A DNA stretch of 64,000 nucleotides from UBA952 sp044361535 (GTDB taxonomy: Bacteria; Bacteroidota; Bacteroidia; Flavobacteriales_D; Crocinitomicaceae): NCBI GenBank assembly GCA_044361535.1, contig JBIKIQ010000016.1:17972-81971 (forward strand), given 5' to 3'. The notes under the pieces are model-generated. The model saw only the letters and a program-made list of their open reading frames with translations, had not been told where the DNA came from and made no database searches. Every line of letters starts with the position of its first letter. Position 1 is the first letter of the stretch. Both the position numbers and the translations under genes were made by a program. Shown here in pieces: positions 1 through 8,295 of the stretch.

Positions 1-797
1 CGAATATTCCAACTCCTTTGCCAGATGGACAAGCTGCTGCAGGTTTTTTTATAATAAATCTCCCAGATGTGACCGGTTTTGATGGTAATATTGAAGATGG
101 AATTTATATAGAATATTTGAAAACCTGTTTAACTCAACCCTTACAACCTGGAAATTCATATAACCTAGAATGGAACTTGACTGGATTAGGAATGTCATCA
201 TTTGGTAACTCATTAACCAATATTTGGTTTGGACCTGTAGATATTACGTTATTTGGCAGCTCTAATTGCTCTCAATCGACTATTCAAACTGCTGGTTGTC
301 CTGTAGGCTCTACTGATTGGGTTAAACTTGGTCACGCCACCTATCAAGCGGATGGTACATGGCAAACACTAAATATCCAATTTACCGCTTTAAATTCGAT
401 TCAATCCATCATGATAGGTGGTCCATGTTCTCCACCAATTGATTTCACATTCACAGAAGCCAATGGAGAGACTTTTGATCCTTACTTTGTATTGGATAAT
501 GCTGCTCTCTATGAAATCAATCCAGAAGATTGTAATTTTGGTTTAAATATTCCTAATGTCATTTCACCCAACGATGACGGTACAAACGATCTCTTTTCAA
601 TCGAAAACTTACCAGAAAATACTGAAGTTTTGATTCTAAACCGCTGGGGCAATATTGTTTTCTCGTCAATAAATTATCAGAACAATTGGAATGGTAAGGA
701 CAATTCAGGCAAAGAACTCCTTGATGGTGTTTATACTTATAAGTTTAAGACACAAAGTGGTCAAATTGGCCATGGATTCGTACATTTGGTTCGATAA
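1..797 (+). CDS. T9SS type B sorted surface protein (CHU_C domain), 5'-truncated by window
   Basis: The reading frame is open from the first codon it can have in the window (base 3), so the gene begins upstream and the first methionine-like codon is not its start. The visible N-terminal 170 residues look like a beta-sandwich or carbohydrate-binding-like module with several cysteines. The last 85 residues are a gliding-motility-associated C-terminal (CHU_C, type B T9SS sorting) domain: PNVISPNDDGTND, then LNRWGN, then NWNGKD, LLDGVYTYKF and a basic end. Known biology of this domain predicts export by the type IX secretion system and attachment or release at the cell surface. The cargo function of the rest is unknown. 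Confidence 0.85.
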   Translation, partial: NIPTPLPDGQAAAGFFIINLPDVTGFDGNIEDGIYIEYLKTCLTQPLQPGNSYNLEWNLTGLGMSSFGNSLTNIWFGPVDITLFGSSNCSQSTIQTAGCPVGSTDWVKLGHATYQADGTWQTLNIQFTALNSIQSIMIGGPCSPPIDFTFTEANGETFDPYFVLDNAALYEINPEDCNFGLNIPNVISPNDDGTNDLFSIENLPENTEVLILNRWGNIVFSSINYQNNWNGKDNSGKELLDGVYTYKFKTQSGQIGHGFVHLVR

Positions 798-818
798 ATC
801 AAATAAAACCTGTTTAAG

Positions 819-1574
819 ATGCTTAAATACTGGCGTTCAAATAAAATGTTAGCTTTTGAATCCAGTTGGATTAATTACATTTTTGCATTAAATCTACTTG
901 TAGTTGGAAATTTCTTTTCATCGAATGCACAGCAATCAAGTCTAGGTTCATGGAATATTCTGAATGTAAAATATACGCTTTCCGACAAATGGAGTTTTTT
1001 TGGAGAAGGTCAAATTCGCTCATTAAAGTTTTACGATCATTTTCACTATTACGAAGCAAAAGGAGGTGCAAATTATGAGTTGAAAAATGGTATCCGATTA
1101 ACACTTGGCGCTGGAACCTATCAAACTTACCGCGAGGGTGGCGATTTTGTCCTACCAAAGAATAATGATGAATTTCGCATTTGGCCTCAAGTTTTACTGA
1201 CACAGAAAATTAGAAAATTTAAAATAGAACAGCGCTACCGATTGGAAAATCGATTCACTAGCTCAGGATATCGCAACAGATATCGTTATCGACTTGGACT
1301 GACTGTTCCTTTGTATCATTCCAAAAAGGATGTTTCAGTTGCTTTAAATTTGAACAACGAACTTTTCTTTACGGATAAAGAACCTTATTTTGAACGCAAT
1401 CGTGTTTTGGGAGGGTTGAATATTCATTTAAACAAAACATCAGGGATTCAAGTGGCCTATTTACATCAATTTGACTATAAAATCAATGATGAAACTGGAC
1501 GCGACTTTTTTGTGATTGGTTATTATTTTGAATTCACGAAAAGTCAAACAGAGGACGATAGCCAAAAAGATTGA
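819..1574 (+). CDS. DUF2490 family outer-membrane beta-barrel protein
   Basis: A 251-residue protein starting 21 bases after the T9SS protein. An N-terminal hydrophobic segment ending near SSNAQ looks like a signal peptide, although about 15 polar residues precede it, so the start may be the internal ATG at residue 10. The rest alternates polar and aromatic residues in short strands with many Tyr/Arg (RYRLENRF, YRNRYRYRLGL), as in DUF2490 barrels, and ends with a strand YYFEF followed by a charged tail. DUF2490 proteins are predicted outer-membrane barrels of unknown function common in Bacteroidota. The family call rests on overall pattern. Confidence 0.7.
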   Translation: MLKYWRSNKMLAFESSWINYIFALNLLVVGNFFSSNAQQSSLGSWNILNVKYTLSDKWSFFGEGQIRSLKFYDHFHYYEAKGGANYELKNGIRLTLGAGTYQTYREGGDFVLPKNNDEFRIWPQVLLTQKIRKFKIEQRYRLENRFTSSGYRNRYRYRLGLTVPLYHSKKDVSVALNLNNELFFTDKEPYFERNRVLGGLNIHLNKTSGIQVAYLHQFDYKINDETGRDFFVIGYYFEFTKSQTEDDSQKD

Positions 1575-1621
1575 GTTTCAATTAATTTAAAATGAATTTG
1601 CTAGATTAAATTTGTCAATTA

Positions 1622-2035
1622 ATGTACATCAATATCACCTACAAATTCACTGCTCCCGTTTGGAAACATTCCGCCACCGGGGGATGGTATTTTGTATCCT
1701 TACCCATAGAATTTTCTGAGGAAATACGTCTAAATATGAAATGGCAAGAGGAAGGTTGGGGTTGGCCCATGCTCTTTTTGCGGCAAACACTAGATCTAAT
1801 CAATAATTTGTTGGCGCATTTGGGCTACGAAATCTACCCTAAAAACTGGGTTCGTTTGCCCTTTTTGAAATATAAAACCGCCTCCACTCATCACAACTTG
1901 CACCATGAGAAATTCAATGGAAATTATGGTCTGTATTTCACCTTTTGGGATAAATGGATGAAAACTGAGTTTGAGGAGTATTCGGAGCGGTTTGATGATG
2001 TTTATATCAGAAATGACAGAAAAATGGAGTACTAG
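1622..2035 (+). pseudogene. Chimeric ORF: DUF1905 N-terminus fused to sterol-desaturase/fatty-acid-hydroxylase C-terminus
   Basis: A 137-residue ORF made of two unrelated halves. Residues 1 to about 50 match the start of DUF1905 proteins (FTAPVWKHSATGGWYFVSLP, then EEGWG), which normally continue for 40-50 more residues of small beta-barrel. Instead, from about residue 50 the sequence becomes the end of an integral membrane fatty-acid hydroxylase: LLAHLGYEIYPKNW, then the last histidine cluster STHHNLHH and GNYGLYFTFWDKWMKTE. The transmembrane helices and earlier histidine motifs of that family are missing, so it cannot form the di-iron site. The likely explanation is a deletion joining two genes in frame. 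Expression is unknown; a -7-like box TAAATTTG lies at 1607-1614. Confidence 0.75.
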
Positions 2036-2060
2036 TTTTTTGTCAACACCACTATTTCAA

Positions 2061-2612
2061 TCAATTTCTAAAAATCAATTTTCGAAAAACTACCGATATT
2101 ATCAAACTATTCAAGGTAACGTAGATCATCAAAGCCAATAGCGTTAGAGTCATGGTGAATTGCGCACTAAAAAACATCTCAGGACTTTTTTTCATTTCAT
2201 TGAATAACTGTTCCTTTGAGTAATTTCTAAATTGAGCGTTTTCTGTTTTAATTTTCTTTACTTGAACAGAATCGCTTAAAACTTTTTCAATTTGAACATA
2301 AGTCTTTTTGAGTTGACGTTCGTTATAACCAGTATCGATTTTACCGTAATACAAATAAATAAAAATACTGGTCAAAACAGCGTATGAAACACCTGAAACC
2401 ATTGCGTTTTTGACATCAGTCATTACATTGCTTTCCCCTCCTTTTTTCTTTACCAAATATAAACCAAAAGCAACAGCAAAAGTGGCTAAAAACATATTTA
2501 GAAAAACGAACCCGTTAACCGAATCGGAAGACCAACCTGACCAAAAGAAAATCAACTTAGTACAAAACCAAAGTAAAGAAGCAAAAACGCCTATTAATAA
2601 TCCAGTTTTCAT
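2061..2612 (-). CDS. DUF4199 family membrane protein
   Basis: A 183-residue protein with about four predicted transmembrane helices: residues 1-22, 34-54, 68-90 and 148-175. A soluble loop of about 55 residues rich in Lys/Glu lies between helices three and four. This layout, the starting MKTGLLIGV and the KNAMVSGVSYAVLTSIFIYLYY segment fit DUF4199, an uncharacterised inner-membrane family of Bacteroidota. It starts one base after the rho stop codon, so it is probably co-transcribed with rho. No function can be assigned. Confidence 0.75.
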   Translation of the reverse strand: MKTGLLIGVFASLLWFCTKLIFFWSGWSSDSVNGFVFLNMFLATFAVAFGLYLVKKKGGESNVMTDVKNAMVSGVSYAVLTSIFIYLYYGKIDTGYNERQLKKTYVQIEKVLSDSVQVKKIKTENAQFRNYSKEQLFNEMKKSPEMFFSAQFTMTLTLLALMIYVTLNSLIISVVFRKLIFRN

Positions 2613-2613
2613 T

Positions 2614-4239
2614 CTAGCTATTCATTGAAACTAAAAATTCTTCATTGGATTGCGTATTCTCCATGTGCGATTTCATGAATTCCATAGCCTCAACCGGGTT
2701 CATATCCGCAATAAACTTACGAATCAACCAAACGCGTTGCAATACGTCTTTTCCAACCAGAAGATCTTCTCGACGGGTACCTGAAGCAGTAATATCAATG
2801 GCTGGATAAATTCTACGATTGGAAATTTTACGATCCAACTGAAGTTCCATGTTACCGGTTCCTTTAAATTCTTCAAAAATAACCTCATCCATTTTAGATC
2901 CTGTTTCAGTCAATGCTGTTGCAAGAATGGATAATGAACCTCCGTTTTCTATTTTACGAGCTGAACCAAAGAAACGTTTTGGTTTGTGAAGTGCATTAGC
3001 ATCTACCCCACCCGATAATACTTTACCAGATGCCGGAGAAACTGTATTGTAAGCACGAGCTAAACGCGTTATGGAATCTAATAAGATACAAACATCATGA
3101 CCACATTCGACCATTCGTTTTGCTTTTTCCAATACCATATTGGCTACTTTTACGTGACGCTCTGCCGGTTCATCGAATGTTGATGCAATTACCTCCGCAC
3201 GAACACTACGAGCCATATCAGTTACCTCTTCAGGTCTTTCATCAATCAATAAAACGATCAAATAAGTTTCAGGGTGATTTGCTGCGATTGCATTAGCGAC
3301 GTCCTTCAACAACATCGTTTTACCTGTTTTTGGTTGAGCTACAATCATTCCACGTTGGCCTTTACCAATTGGTGCAAACAAGTCCATCACACGTGTCGAT
3401 AGCGTTTCTTGTTTGTGTCCCGTCAATTTAAATTTCTCATCCGGAAATAACGGAGTTAAATATTGGAAAGGTACACGATCACGAATATAGGAAGGATCAC
3501 GGCCATTAATAGACTCAACTTTTACCAAAGGAAAATATTTCTCTCCTTCACGAGGAGGTCGTATTGTTCCTTTTACCGTATCTCCAGTTTTTAAACCAAA
3601 TAATTTAATCTGATTTTGAGAAACATAAACGTCATCCGGAGAAGGTAAATAATTATAGTCAGACGAACGTAAAAAGCCATATCCATCTTGAATTACTTCT
3701 AAAACTCCTTCAGCAGAAACAATTCCAACTAAATCATATGCAGAATAGTCTTTTTCAACTGTTTTCTCCTCTTGATTTCGATGTTCTCCTTGATTATGTC
3801 TTCTCTCTTGATTTCGATGTTCTCCTTGATTATGTCTTTGATGGTTCGGTTTCCTTTCACTAGGTTCTTGTTTATCCTTTTCATCAACTACTTTTTCAGA
3901 TTCAGATGTTGCGACAATTTCAATTTTTACCTCTTCAATTTTAGGTGTTGAAGTATCATTTGCTATTTCTTTTTCAGTGGAATCAAACAAAGAAACTGGT
4001 TGATCAGCGGTTTTTTCAGATTTCGCATCAGGTTTAGTGCGTTGACGAGGTTTCTTGGCACTTGTTTTTTCTTCAAGAGGTTGTTCTACCTTTTTTTCCT
4101 CTATTGGAGTTTCTTCACCAACAACAAGTAATTTTATAATTTCTTCTTTTTTTAATTGCCCTGCATTGGCAATTCCAAATGTTTCAGCAATAACGCGTAA
4201 GTCAGAAAGTTTTTTCTTTTCTAATTCTTTACTATCCAT
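2614..4239 (-). CDS. rho: Transcription termination factor Rho
   Basis: The hexameric RNA helicase that ends transcription at Rho-dependent sites. Residues 8-38 form the Rho N-terminal helix domain (LSDLRVIAETFGI...EEIIKLL). About 125 charged, low-complexity residues follow, including two copies of a 12-residue unit (RHNQGEHRNQER) at about 135-158. The cold-shock-like RNA-binding domain is at about 170-245 (DGYGFLRS). The RecA-like ATPase has Walker A QPKTGKT at about 302-308, LLIDERPEEVTDM, and the R-loop region. At 541 residues it is longer than the roughly 420 of E. coli because of the insertion, as is common in Bacteroidota. DUF4199 follows one base downstream. Confidence 0.97.
   Translation of the reverse strand: MDSKELEKKKLSDLRVIAETFGIANAGQLKKEEIIKLLVVGEETPIEEKKVEQPLEEKTSAKKPRQRTKPDAKSEKTADQPVSLFDSTEKEIANDTSTPKIEEVKIEIVATSESEKVVDEKDKQEPSERKPNHQRHNQGEHRNQERRHNQGEHRNQEEKTVEKDYSAYDLVGIVSAEGVLEVIQDGYGFLRSSDYNYLPSPDDVYVSQNQIKLFGLKTGDTVKGTIRPPREGEKYFPLVKVESINGRDPSYIRDRVPFQYLTPLFPDEKFKLTGHKQETLSTRVMDLFAPIGKGQRGMIVAQPKTGKTMLLKDVANAIAANHPETYLIVLLIDERPEEVTDMARSVRAEVIASTFDEPAERHVKVANMVLEKAKRMVECGHDVCILLDSITRLARAYNTVSPASGKVLSGGVDANALHKPKRFFGSARKIENGGSLSILATALTETGSKMDEVIFEEFKGTGNMELQLDRKISNRRIYPAIDITASGTRREDLLVGKDVLQRVWLIRKFIADMNPVEAMEFMKSHMENTQSNEEFLVSMNS
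3769..3838 (-). repeat. 36-bp tandem duplication inside rho N-terminal insertion
   Basis: Two copies, identical over 34 bases (3769-3802 and 3805-3838), with a period of 36 bases. They keep the frame and encode a repeated 12-residue unit, RHNQGEHRNQER, in the disordered basic part of Rho. Such a repeat can expand or contract by slippage without breaking the gene. Confidence 0.9.
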
Positions 4240-4385
4240 AAATGTTGTTGATAATCAAAATGATAAATGAAATAAACGTGATTTTTTCAAAGACACCCAG
4301 AAAATTGTGTCTGAATTGATAATGCAATATTACTAATTTTTTTAAAGTAATTAAGGTAAATGAAAAAAAATATCAACATTAACTC

Positions 4386-4420
4386 ATACATCTAAACGTG
4401 GCAATGTCACTGAGATGTAT
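4386..4420. promoter_or_regulatory. Interrupted inverted repeat upstream of the iron-transporter gene
   Basis: The 8-base arms ATACATCT (4386-4393) and AGATGTAT (4413-4420) are perfect complements. Inside them GTGGC and GTCAC can pair with one G-U around a three-base loop, giving a stem of two segments separated by a small internal loop. No T-run follows, so it is not an obvious terminator. It lies in the 262-base divergent gap between rho and the VIT-family gene, 81 bases before that gene. An operator or a structured leader RNA are both possible; this is inference. Confidence 0.4.
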
Positions 4421-4501
4421 TCAAATAAAAAACAAAAGAAGTTGTAAAATCTAACGGGAATTAAATTGAGCAATTTTAAAACTATTGATTAACTTCAAAT
4501 T

Positions 4502-5602
4502 ATGGTTAGTTTGAAAAACATACAAACAGAAGTAGATGCAGGTTATTTATATGGCATACTAGCCAAAAATGAATCCGATCCAAATATAGCTGAAGTTTTT
4601 ATCCAAATGAGTATCATTGAACAAGGACATGCTGAAGCGTTTATGGCAAAAAATAATTTACCCCTTTCTCAATTACCAAACCCTTCGAGAAGAGCTAAAA
4701 CCCTTAATTTTATTGGCAAAACTATTGGTTATGATTATATTTTGGGTGTTTTATTAGACACTGAAAAAAGCGTTTCAAACGCAGTAATTGGGGCTCGTAA
4801 AAAAACTAAAACAGATGCATCTATAAGCGATACAGCTCATGTGGCTATTTTACGAAATATTCTAAATTCAAATTCAACTATTTCAGGTTCATCTTTGGCT
4901 CGTTTCGAAAAAAGACACCGTTCTGTAGGAGGAAATGCCTTGCGAGCAGGGGTTTTGGGAGGGAATGACGGTTTGGTATCCAATTTTAGTTTGATAATGG
5001 GAATTGCTGGAGCAACAAGCGGACAAGACGAAGTATTATTAGCCGGACTAGCTGGATTACTTGCGGGAGCTTTGTCAATGGCACTAGGCGAATGGATTTC
5101 AGTGAAAAGTTCTCAGGAATTATATGAAAACCAAATGCAACTAGAAATGGACGAGTTGGAAACGAATCCTGAAGGCGAAGAAAAAGAATTAGCTTTAATT
5201 TATATTTCGAAAGGAATAGAACGCGAAATGGCAGAAAAAATGGCTAAGGATGTCATTGCCAATAAAGACCATGCCCATGAAATTTTAATAAAAGAAGAAT
5301 TAGGAATCAATTCAGAGGAATTACAAGGTTCAGCAATGGAGGCTGCATTAACCTCATTTTTCTTATTTGCAATTGGTGCAATCATTCCGCTTTTCCCGTT
5401 TTTCTTCGTTGGCGGCTACAAGGCAATTATTTTTAGTACCCTATTAAGTGCTTGCGGGCTTTTCGTAATCGGAGCAAGTATCACTTTGTTTACCGGAAAA
5501 AGTATTTGGTATTCAGGATTTCGACAAGTATTATTTGGCTTAATTGCAGCGGCTATAACGTTTGGGATTGGTCATTTAATTGGAGTCAGCGTAGCAGGTT
5601 AG
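4502..5602 (+). CDS. Ferritin-like domain fused to VIT1/CCC1 iron/manganese transporter (MbfA-like)
   Basis: A 366-residue membrane protein. Residues 1 to about 135 are a rubrerythrin/ferritin-like helical domain with candidate di-iron ligands E10 and E40-x-x-H43 (IIEQGHAE), and a later DTAHVAILRNIL helix. Residues from about 140 are the VIT1/CCC1 transporter: GVLGGNDGLVSNFSLIMGIAGA, then LSMALGEWISVKSSQELYE, a charged metal-binding loop (EREMAEKMAKDVI), and three C-terminal helices. In the related MbfA proteins this architecture exports iron and protects against iron and peroxide stress; direction here is inferred. The next gene, a histidine-bearing membrane protein, follows after 21 bases, and the divergent gap upstream holds an inverted repeat. 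Confidence 0.88.
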   Translation: MVSLKNIQTEVDAGYLYGILAKNESDPNIAEVFIQMSIIEQGHAEAFMAKNNLPLSQLPNPSRRAKTLNFIGKTIGYDYILGVLLDTEKSVSNAVIGARKKTKTDASISDTAHVAILRNILNSNSTISGSSLARFEKRHRSVGGNALRAGVLGGNDGLVSNFSLIMGIAGATSGQDEVLLAGLAGLLAGALSMALGEWISVKSSQELYENQMQLEMDELETNPEGEEKELALIYISKGIEREMAEKMAKDVIANKDHAHEILIKEELGINSEELQGSAMEAALTSFFLFAIGAIIPLFPFFFVGGYKAIIFSTLLSACGLFVIGASITLFTGKSIWYSGFRQVLFGLIAAAITFGIGHLIGVSVAG

Positions 5603-5623
5603 TAAAATTTAAAAACAAAAAAT

Positions 5624-6091
5624 ATGAATGAAGCACATGTACATTTAATTACAAATCATTTACCGATTATTATTCCTTTTATTGCCCTGGTGGTTCTACT
5701 CATCGGATTATTTTCCAAGTCAGATGCCGTGAAACGAACAGCATTCTTCTTATTTATTTTGGGAGCCATTGCCACGTATCCAGCGTTCGAATCAGGTGAA
5801 GAAGCTGAAGAAATCGTTGAACACTTAGCAGGTGTAAGCCACGACTTGATTCATGAACACGAAGAAAAAGCTGAACTTTTCATGGTTTTATCCTATCTTT
5901 TGGGGGCTCTATCCTTAGTAGGTCTTTGGGCGAATTGGAAAAAGAAGAAATTTTCAGATATTCTAACGTATTGTACAATTCTTCTCAGTGTTGTAGTATT
6001 ATATGTTGCAAAAGAAACTGGAACAACCGGTGGTGAAATTCGTCACCAGGAAATTAGATCAACATTTAAGGTAAACAAGGAATCAAATTAA
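5624..6091 (+). CDS. DUF2231-like small membrane protein
   Basis: 155 residues with four likely transmembrane helices (about 12-30, 38-55, 83-103, 112-130). It starts HVHLITNHLPIIIPF, resembling the HFPI-type N-terminus of DUF2231 membrane proteins, and carries histidines near both faces (H5, H7, the HDLIHEHEEKAE loop, RHQEIR near the end) plus GTTGGEIRH. It starts 21 bases after the ferritin-VIT gene and so is probably in the same transcript. A role with metal or heme is suggested only by the histidines and context. It is not a recognised enzyme. Confidence 0.65.
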   Translation: MNEAHVHLITNHLPIIIPFIALVVLLIGLFSKSDAVKRTAFFLFILGAIATYPAFESGEEAEEIVEHLAGVSHDLIHEHEEKAELFMVLSYLLGALSLVGLWANWKKKKFSDILTYCTILLSVVVLYVAKETGTTGGEIRHQEIRSTFKVNKESN

Positions 6092-6108
6092 GAAGAAAAC
6101 GAGGAACA

Positions 6109-6906
6109 CTAACAATAAGATTTCCCGCCTTTCTTTCCGCATACGAAATAATCATTTAACTCGTCAATAAATTCTATTTCTTTATCTTTTAAATCGTTAT
6201 TCCCAATTATTCTAAGTGATTTCAATTTGGGCAGCTTTTTTAAACTTTGAATTGAATCAATTACCCCGCAGTCCTCGATTATGAGTTCTTCTAACTCTGG
6301 AAAATTTAAAAGTTCATCGTAATTTTTAAATCTCTTGCATGACTTCAAACGAATTTTTTGAAGTTTTTTATTTTCAAAAATCTCATTTAATGATACTAGC
6401 TTTGGCATATAATAAAGACCTAATTCCTTATACCGATTGTTTTCAATAAAACTTAATGATTCAAAATGATTTGAAATTATCTCAAGTCGAGTTAAAAAAT
6501 CAGGTAAAATTAAATTACAATCATTCTTTTTCCATTTAAACAAACTCAGTCTTTCCAATTGATTAGGAACATCGATATTAGTTATTTTTTTGTCAAACTC
6601 TAAGTACAGATATTGCAATTTATGTAACTTTTTGAAGCTAATTATAGACTTCCCATATGAATTGAGACCTAAAAATTCCAAGTTTATTAACTTTTCAATT
6701 ACAGTGTTTTCAAATTTAGAAATATACTCAATACTTAATTGTTTGATAATGTCTTTAACCTCAATCAAAAAATCCAAATTATCAACGCCATTTTCAATCC
6801 GTAATGAAAAAATATTATTTTTAATCATTATTTTTTTTAAATCAACTCCATCTATATTGTCATTAATACATATGGCCTGATAATTTTCATTATTGATGAT
6901 TTTCAT
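6109..6906 (-). CDS. Leucine-rich-repeat protein of unknown role
   Basis: 265 residues without a signal peptide, composed of about eight to nine repeats with the pattern LxxLxLxxN/D (LEFLGLNSYGKSIISF, LQYLYLEFDK, LERLSLFKWKK, LKSLRIIGNND). The chain is very rich in Lys, Asn and Ile and the DNA looks more AT-rich than its neighbours. It stands alone, convergent with the DUF2231-like gene and followed upstream by a separate secreted protein. LRR proteins of this kind usually bind other proteins. Partner and location are unknown; composition hints at transfer. Confidence 0.65.
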   Translation of the reverse strand: MKIINNENYQAICINDNIDGVDLKKIMIKNNIFSLRIENGVDNLDFLIEVKDIIKQLSIEYISKFENTVIEKLINLEFLGLNSYGKSIISFKKLHKLQYLYLEFDKKITNIDVPNQLERLSLFKWKKNDCNLILPDFLTRLEIISNHFESLSFIENNRYKELGLYYMPKLVSLNEIFENKKLQKIRLKSCKRFKNYDELLNFPELEELIIEDCGVIDSIQSLKKLPKLKSLRIIGNNDLKDKEIEFIDELNDYFVCGKKGGKSYC

Positions 6907-6960
6907 TATTCAAATCCAATTTTATTTGACTTTTTCAGAATTTAAACAAGTCTTTATTAA

Positions 6961-7590
6961 TCAACATCCCCCACCAAGAGCTGCATAAATGTACTCTACT
7001 TTTCCGTTGTACTCCACACGCAATATTCCTTTTGATTCACTGGATTCAATGCCTCGATCTGTTGTTGCTCCAAAAAATTCGATCTTCAAAACTCCATTTT
7101 CCCATTTAAAATAATTTGGGTTGGTATCAATAACTTTCATTGTTTGAAAACTGCCATTCACTTTTACTTTAAATTCAGAATCAGTCGATTGAGGATTGAA
7201 ATTTTCTAAACCCAATAAACCACCCACACTATAAATCCCCCAAAAGCAACCATCCGTTTGCTGTTCCCAAGACATGGGTTGTAAAATCGATGATTTAAAC
7301 ATATTCGATTCAACATACGATGCATATACCCAACCAATTGCATCAATGTCCTCCTGTGATTCATCCTTATCAAAAGCATACAAATTTGAATAGCGAACTT
7401 TAATCCAACCTTCAGACCAATCATTGGCGTACAATAAATCTGTTTCATTTGGAATGGAGTAAATTACTTCACTGGAAGTTGTCGGTTCTGTTCGTAAATT
7501 CAATCCCGTTTCAGAAGTTTTTACAATAATTTGGCTCTCAGCTCTCGATACGAAAATGAAAATTAAACTTAGGACAAGGAATGCTTTCAT
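6961..7590 (-). CDS. Secreted bacterial SH3-domain protein
   Basis: 209 residues. An N-terminal signal peptide (hydrophobic 3-14, likely cut after RAESQ) is followed at about 20-75 by an SH3b domain: VKTSETGLNLRTEPTTSSEVI, then NDWSEGWIKVRY and GWVYASYVE. The C-terminal 110 residues form an unrecognised beta-rich domain ending GGGC. SH3b domains in secreted bacterial proteins usually bind peptidoglycan, so a periplasmic wall-associated role is plausible. It is separated from its neighbours by about 55-75 bases and is probably monocistronic. Confidence 0.7.
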   Translation of the reverse strand: MKAFLVLSLIFIFVSRAESQIIVKTSETGLNLRTEPTTSSEVIYSIPNETDLLYANDWSEGWIKVRYSNLYAFDKDESQEDIDAIGWVYASYVESNMFKSSILQPMSWEQQTDGCFWGIYSVGGLLGLENFNPQSTDSEFKVKVNGSFQTMKVIDTNPNYFKWENGVLKIEFFGATTDRGIESSESKGILRVEYNGKVEYIYAALGGGC

Positions 7591-7667
7591 AACTTTTTTT
7601 TCTAAAATTACTATTTTTCCCTTTTAAACTCTTTCAGTTTGTAACTTTACCAGCGAAAAAATTGAAA

Positions 7668-8288
7668 ATGAACGAATTGGTTGATCATTATTTAGCCCAA
7701 GGTTGTGGCAGATGTAAATTGTATGAAACTCCAGCATGTAAAGTTCATTCATGGCAAAAGGAGCTTGTATTACTGAGATCTATCTTGAATCAATGCGGAT
7801 TGAATGAGGAAGTGAAATGGAGTCATCCGTGTTACACATTCAACGGAAAAAACATCATCATGCTTTATGCATTTAAAGAATATTGTGGGCTTACCTTTTT
7901 CAACGGTGCTTTGCTTCAGGATTCGGCCAATTTATTAGTGCAACAAACAGAAAATGTGCAAGCAGGAAGACAATTACGCTTTACTGCAATCGATCAAATC
8001 TCAGAGCATGAAAACACCATTAAAGAATATATATTTGAAGCCATTGAAGTGGAAAAAGCAGGATTGAAAGTTGCGCCTAAAAAAACATCTGATTTCCCTG
8101 TACCCGATGAGTTAACGGTTGAATTTGAAAAATCTCCGGAATTTAAAAAAGCTTTTGACGCACTCACTCCTGGTCGACAAAGAGCCTATTTATTGCATTT
8201 TGCACAAGCCAAACAAAGTGCGACAAGAACAAGTAGAATTGCAAAGTACCGCCAAGCAATTATGATTGGAAGAGGAATGCATGATTGA
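7668..8288 (+). CDS. YdeI/OmpD-associated family protein (DUF1801 plus OmdA domain)
   Basis: About 206 residues from the ATG at 7668; an in-frame TTG two codons earlier is less likely. The N-terminal 130 residues have the DUF1801 fold pattern (EEVKWSHPCYTFNGKNIIMLYAFKEYCGLTFFNGALL). The C-terminal 60 residues match the OmdA region: FEKSPEFKKAFDALTPGRQRAYLLHFAQAKQSATRTSRIAKY. YdeI relatives have been linked to envelope stress and peptide resistance in enterobacteria; no enzymatic role is established. Cytoplasmic, no signal. Cys15/Cys18 and Cys26 near the N-terminus might bind metal, which is speculation. Confidence 0.8.
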   Translation: MNELVDHYLAQGCGRCKLYETPACKVHSWQKELVLLRSILNQCGLNEEVKWSHPCYTFNGKNIIMLYAFKEYCGLTFFNGALLQDSANLLVQQTENVQAGRQLRFTAIDQISEHENTIKEYIFEAIEVEKAGLKVAPKKTSDFPVPDELTVEFEKSPEFKKAFDALTPGRQRAYLLHFAQAKQSATRTSRIAKYRQAIMIGRGMHD

Positions 8289-8295
8289 TTTTCTC

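Noticed and set aside
871..1203. 110-residue minus-strand reading frame opposite DUF2490
   Set aside because: It lies fully inside the DUF2490 gene on the other strand and has no signal, domain or repeat of its own.
3030..3296. 88-residue plus-strand frame inside rho
   Set aside because: Complete antisense overlap with the conserved Rho ATPase; composition is that of a shadow.
4290..4312. AGACAC/GTGTCT hairpin in the rho leader
   Set aside because: Only six base pairs with a ten-base loop and no T-tail; too weak to call a regulatory element.
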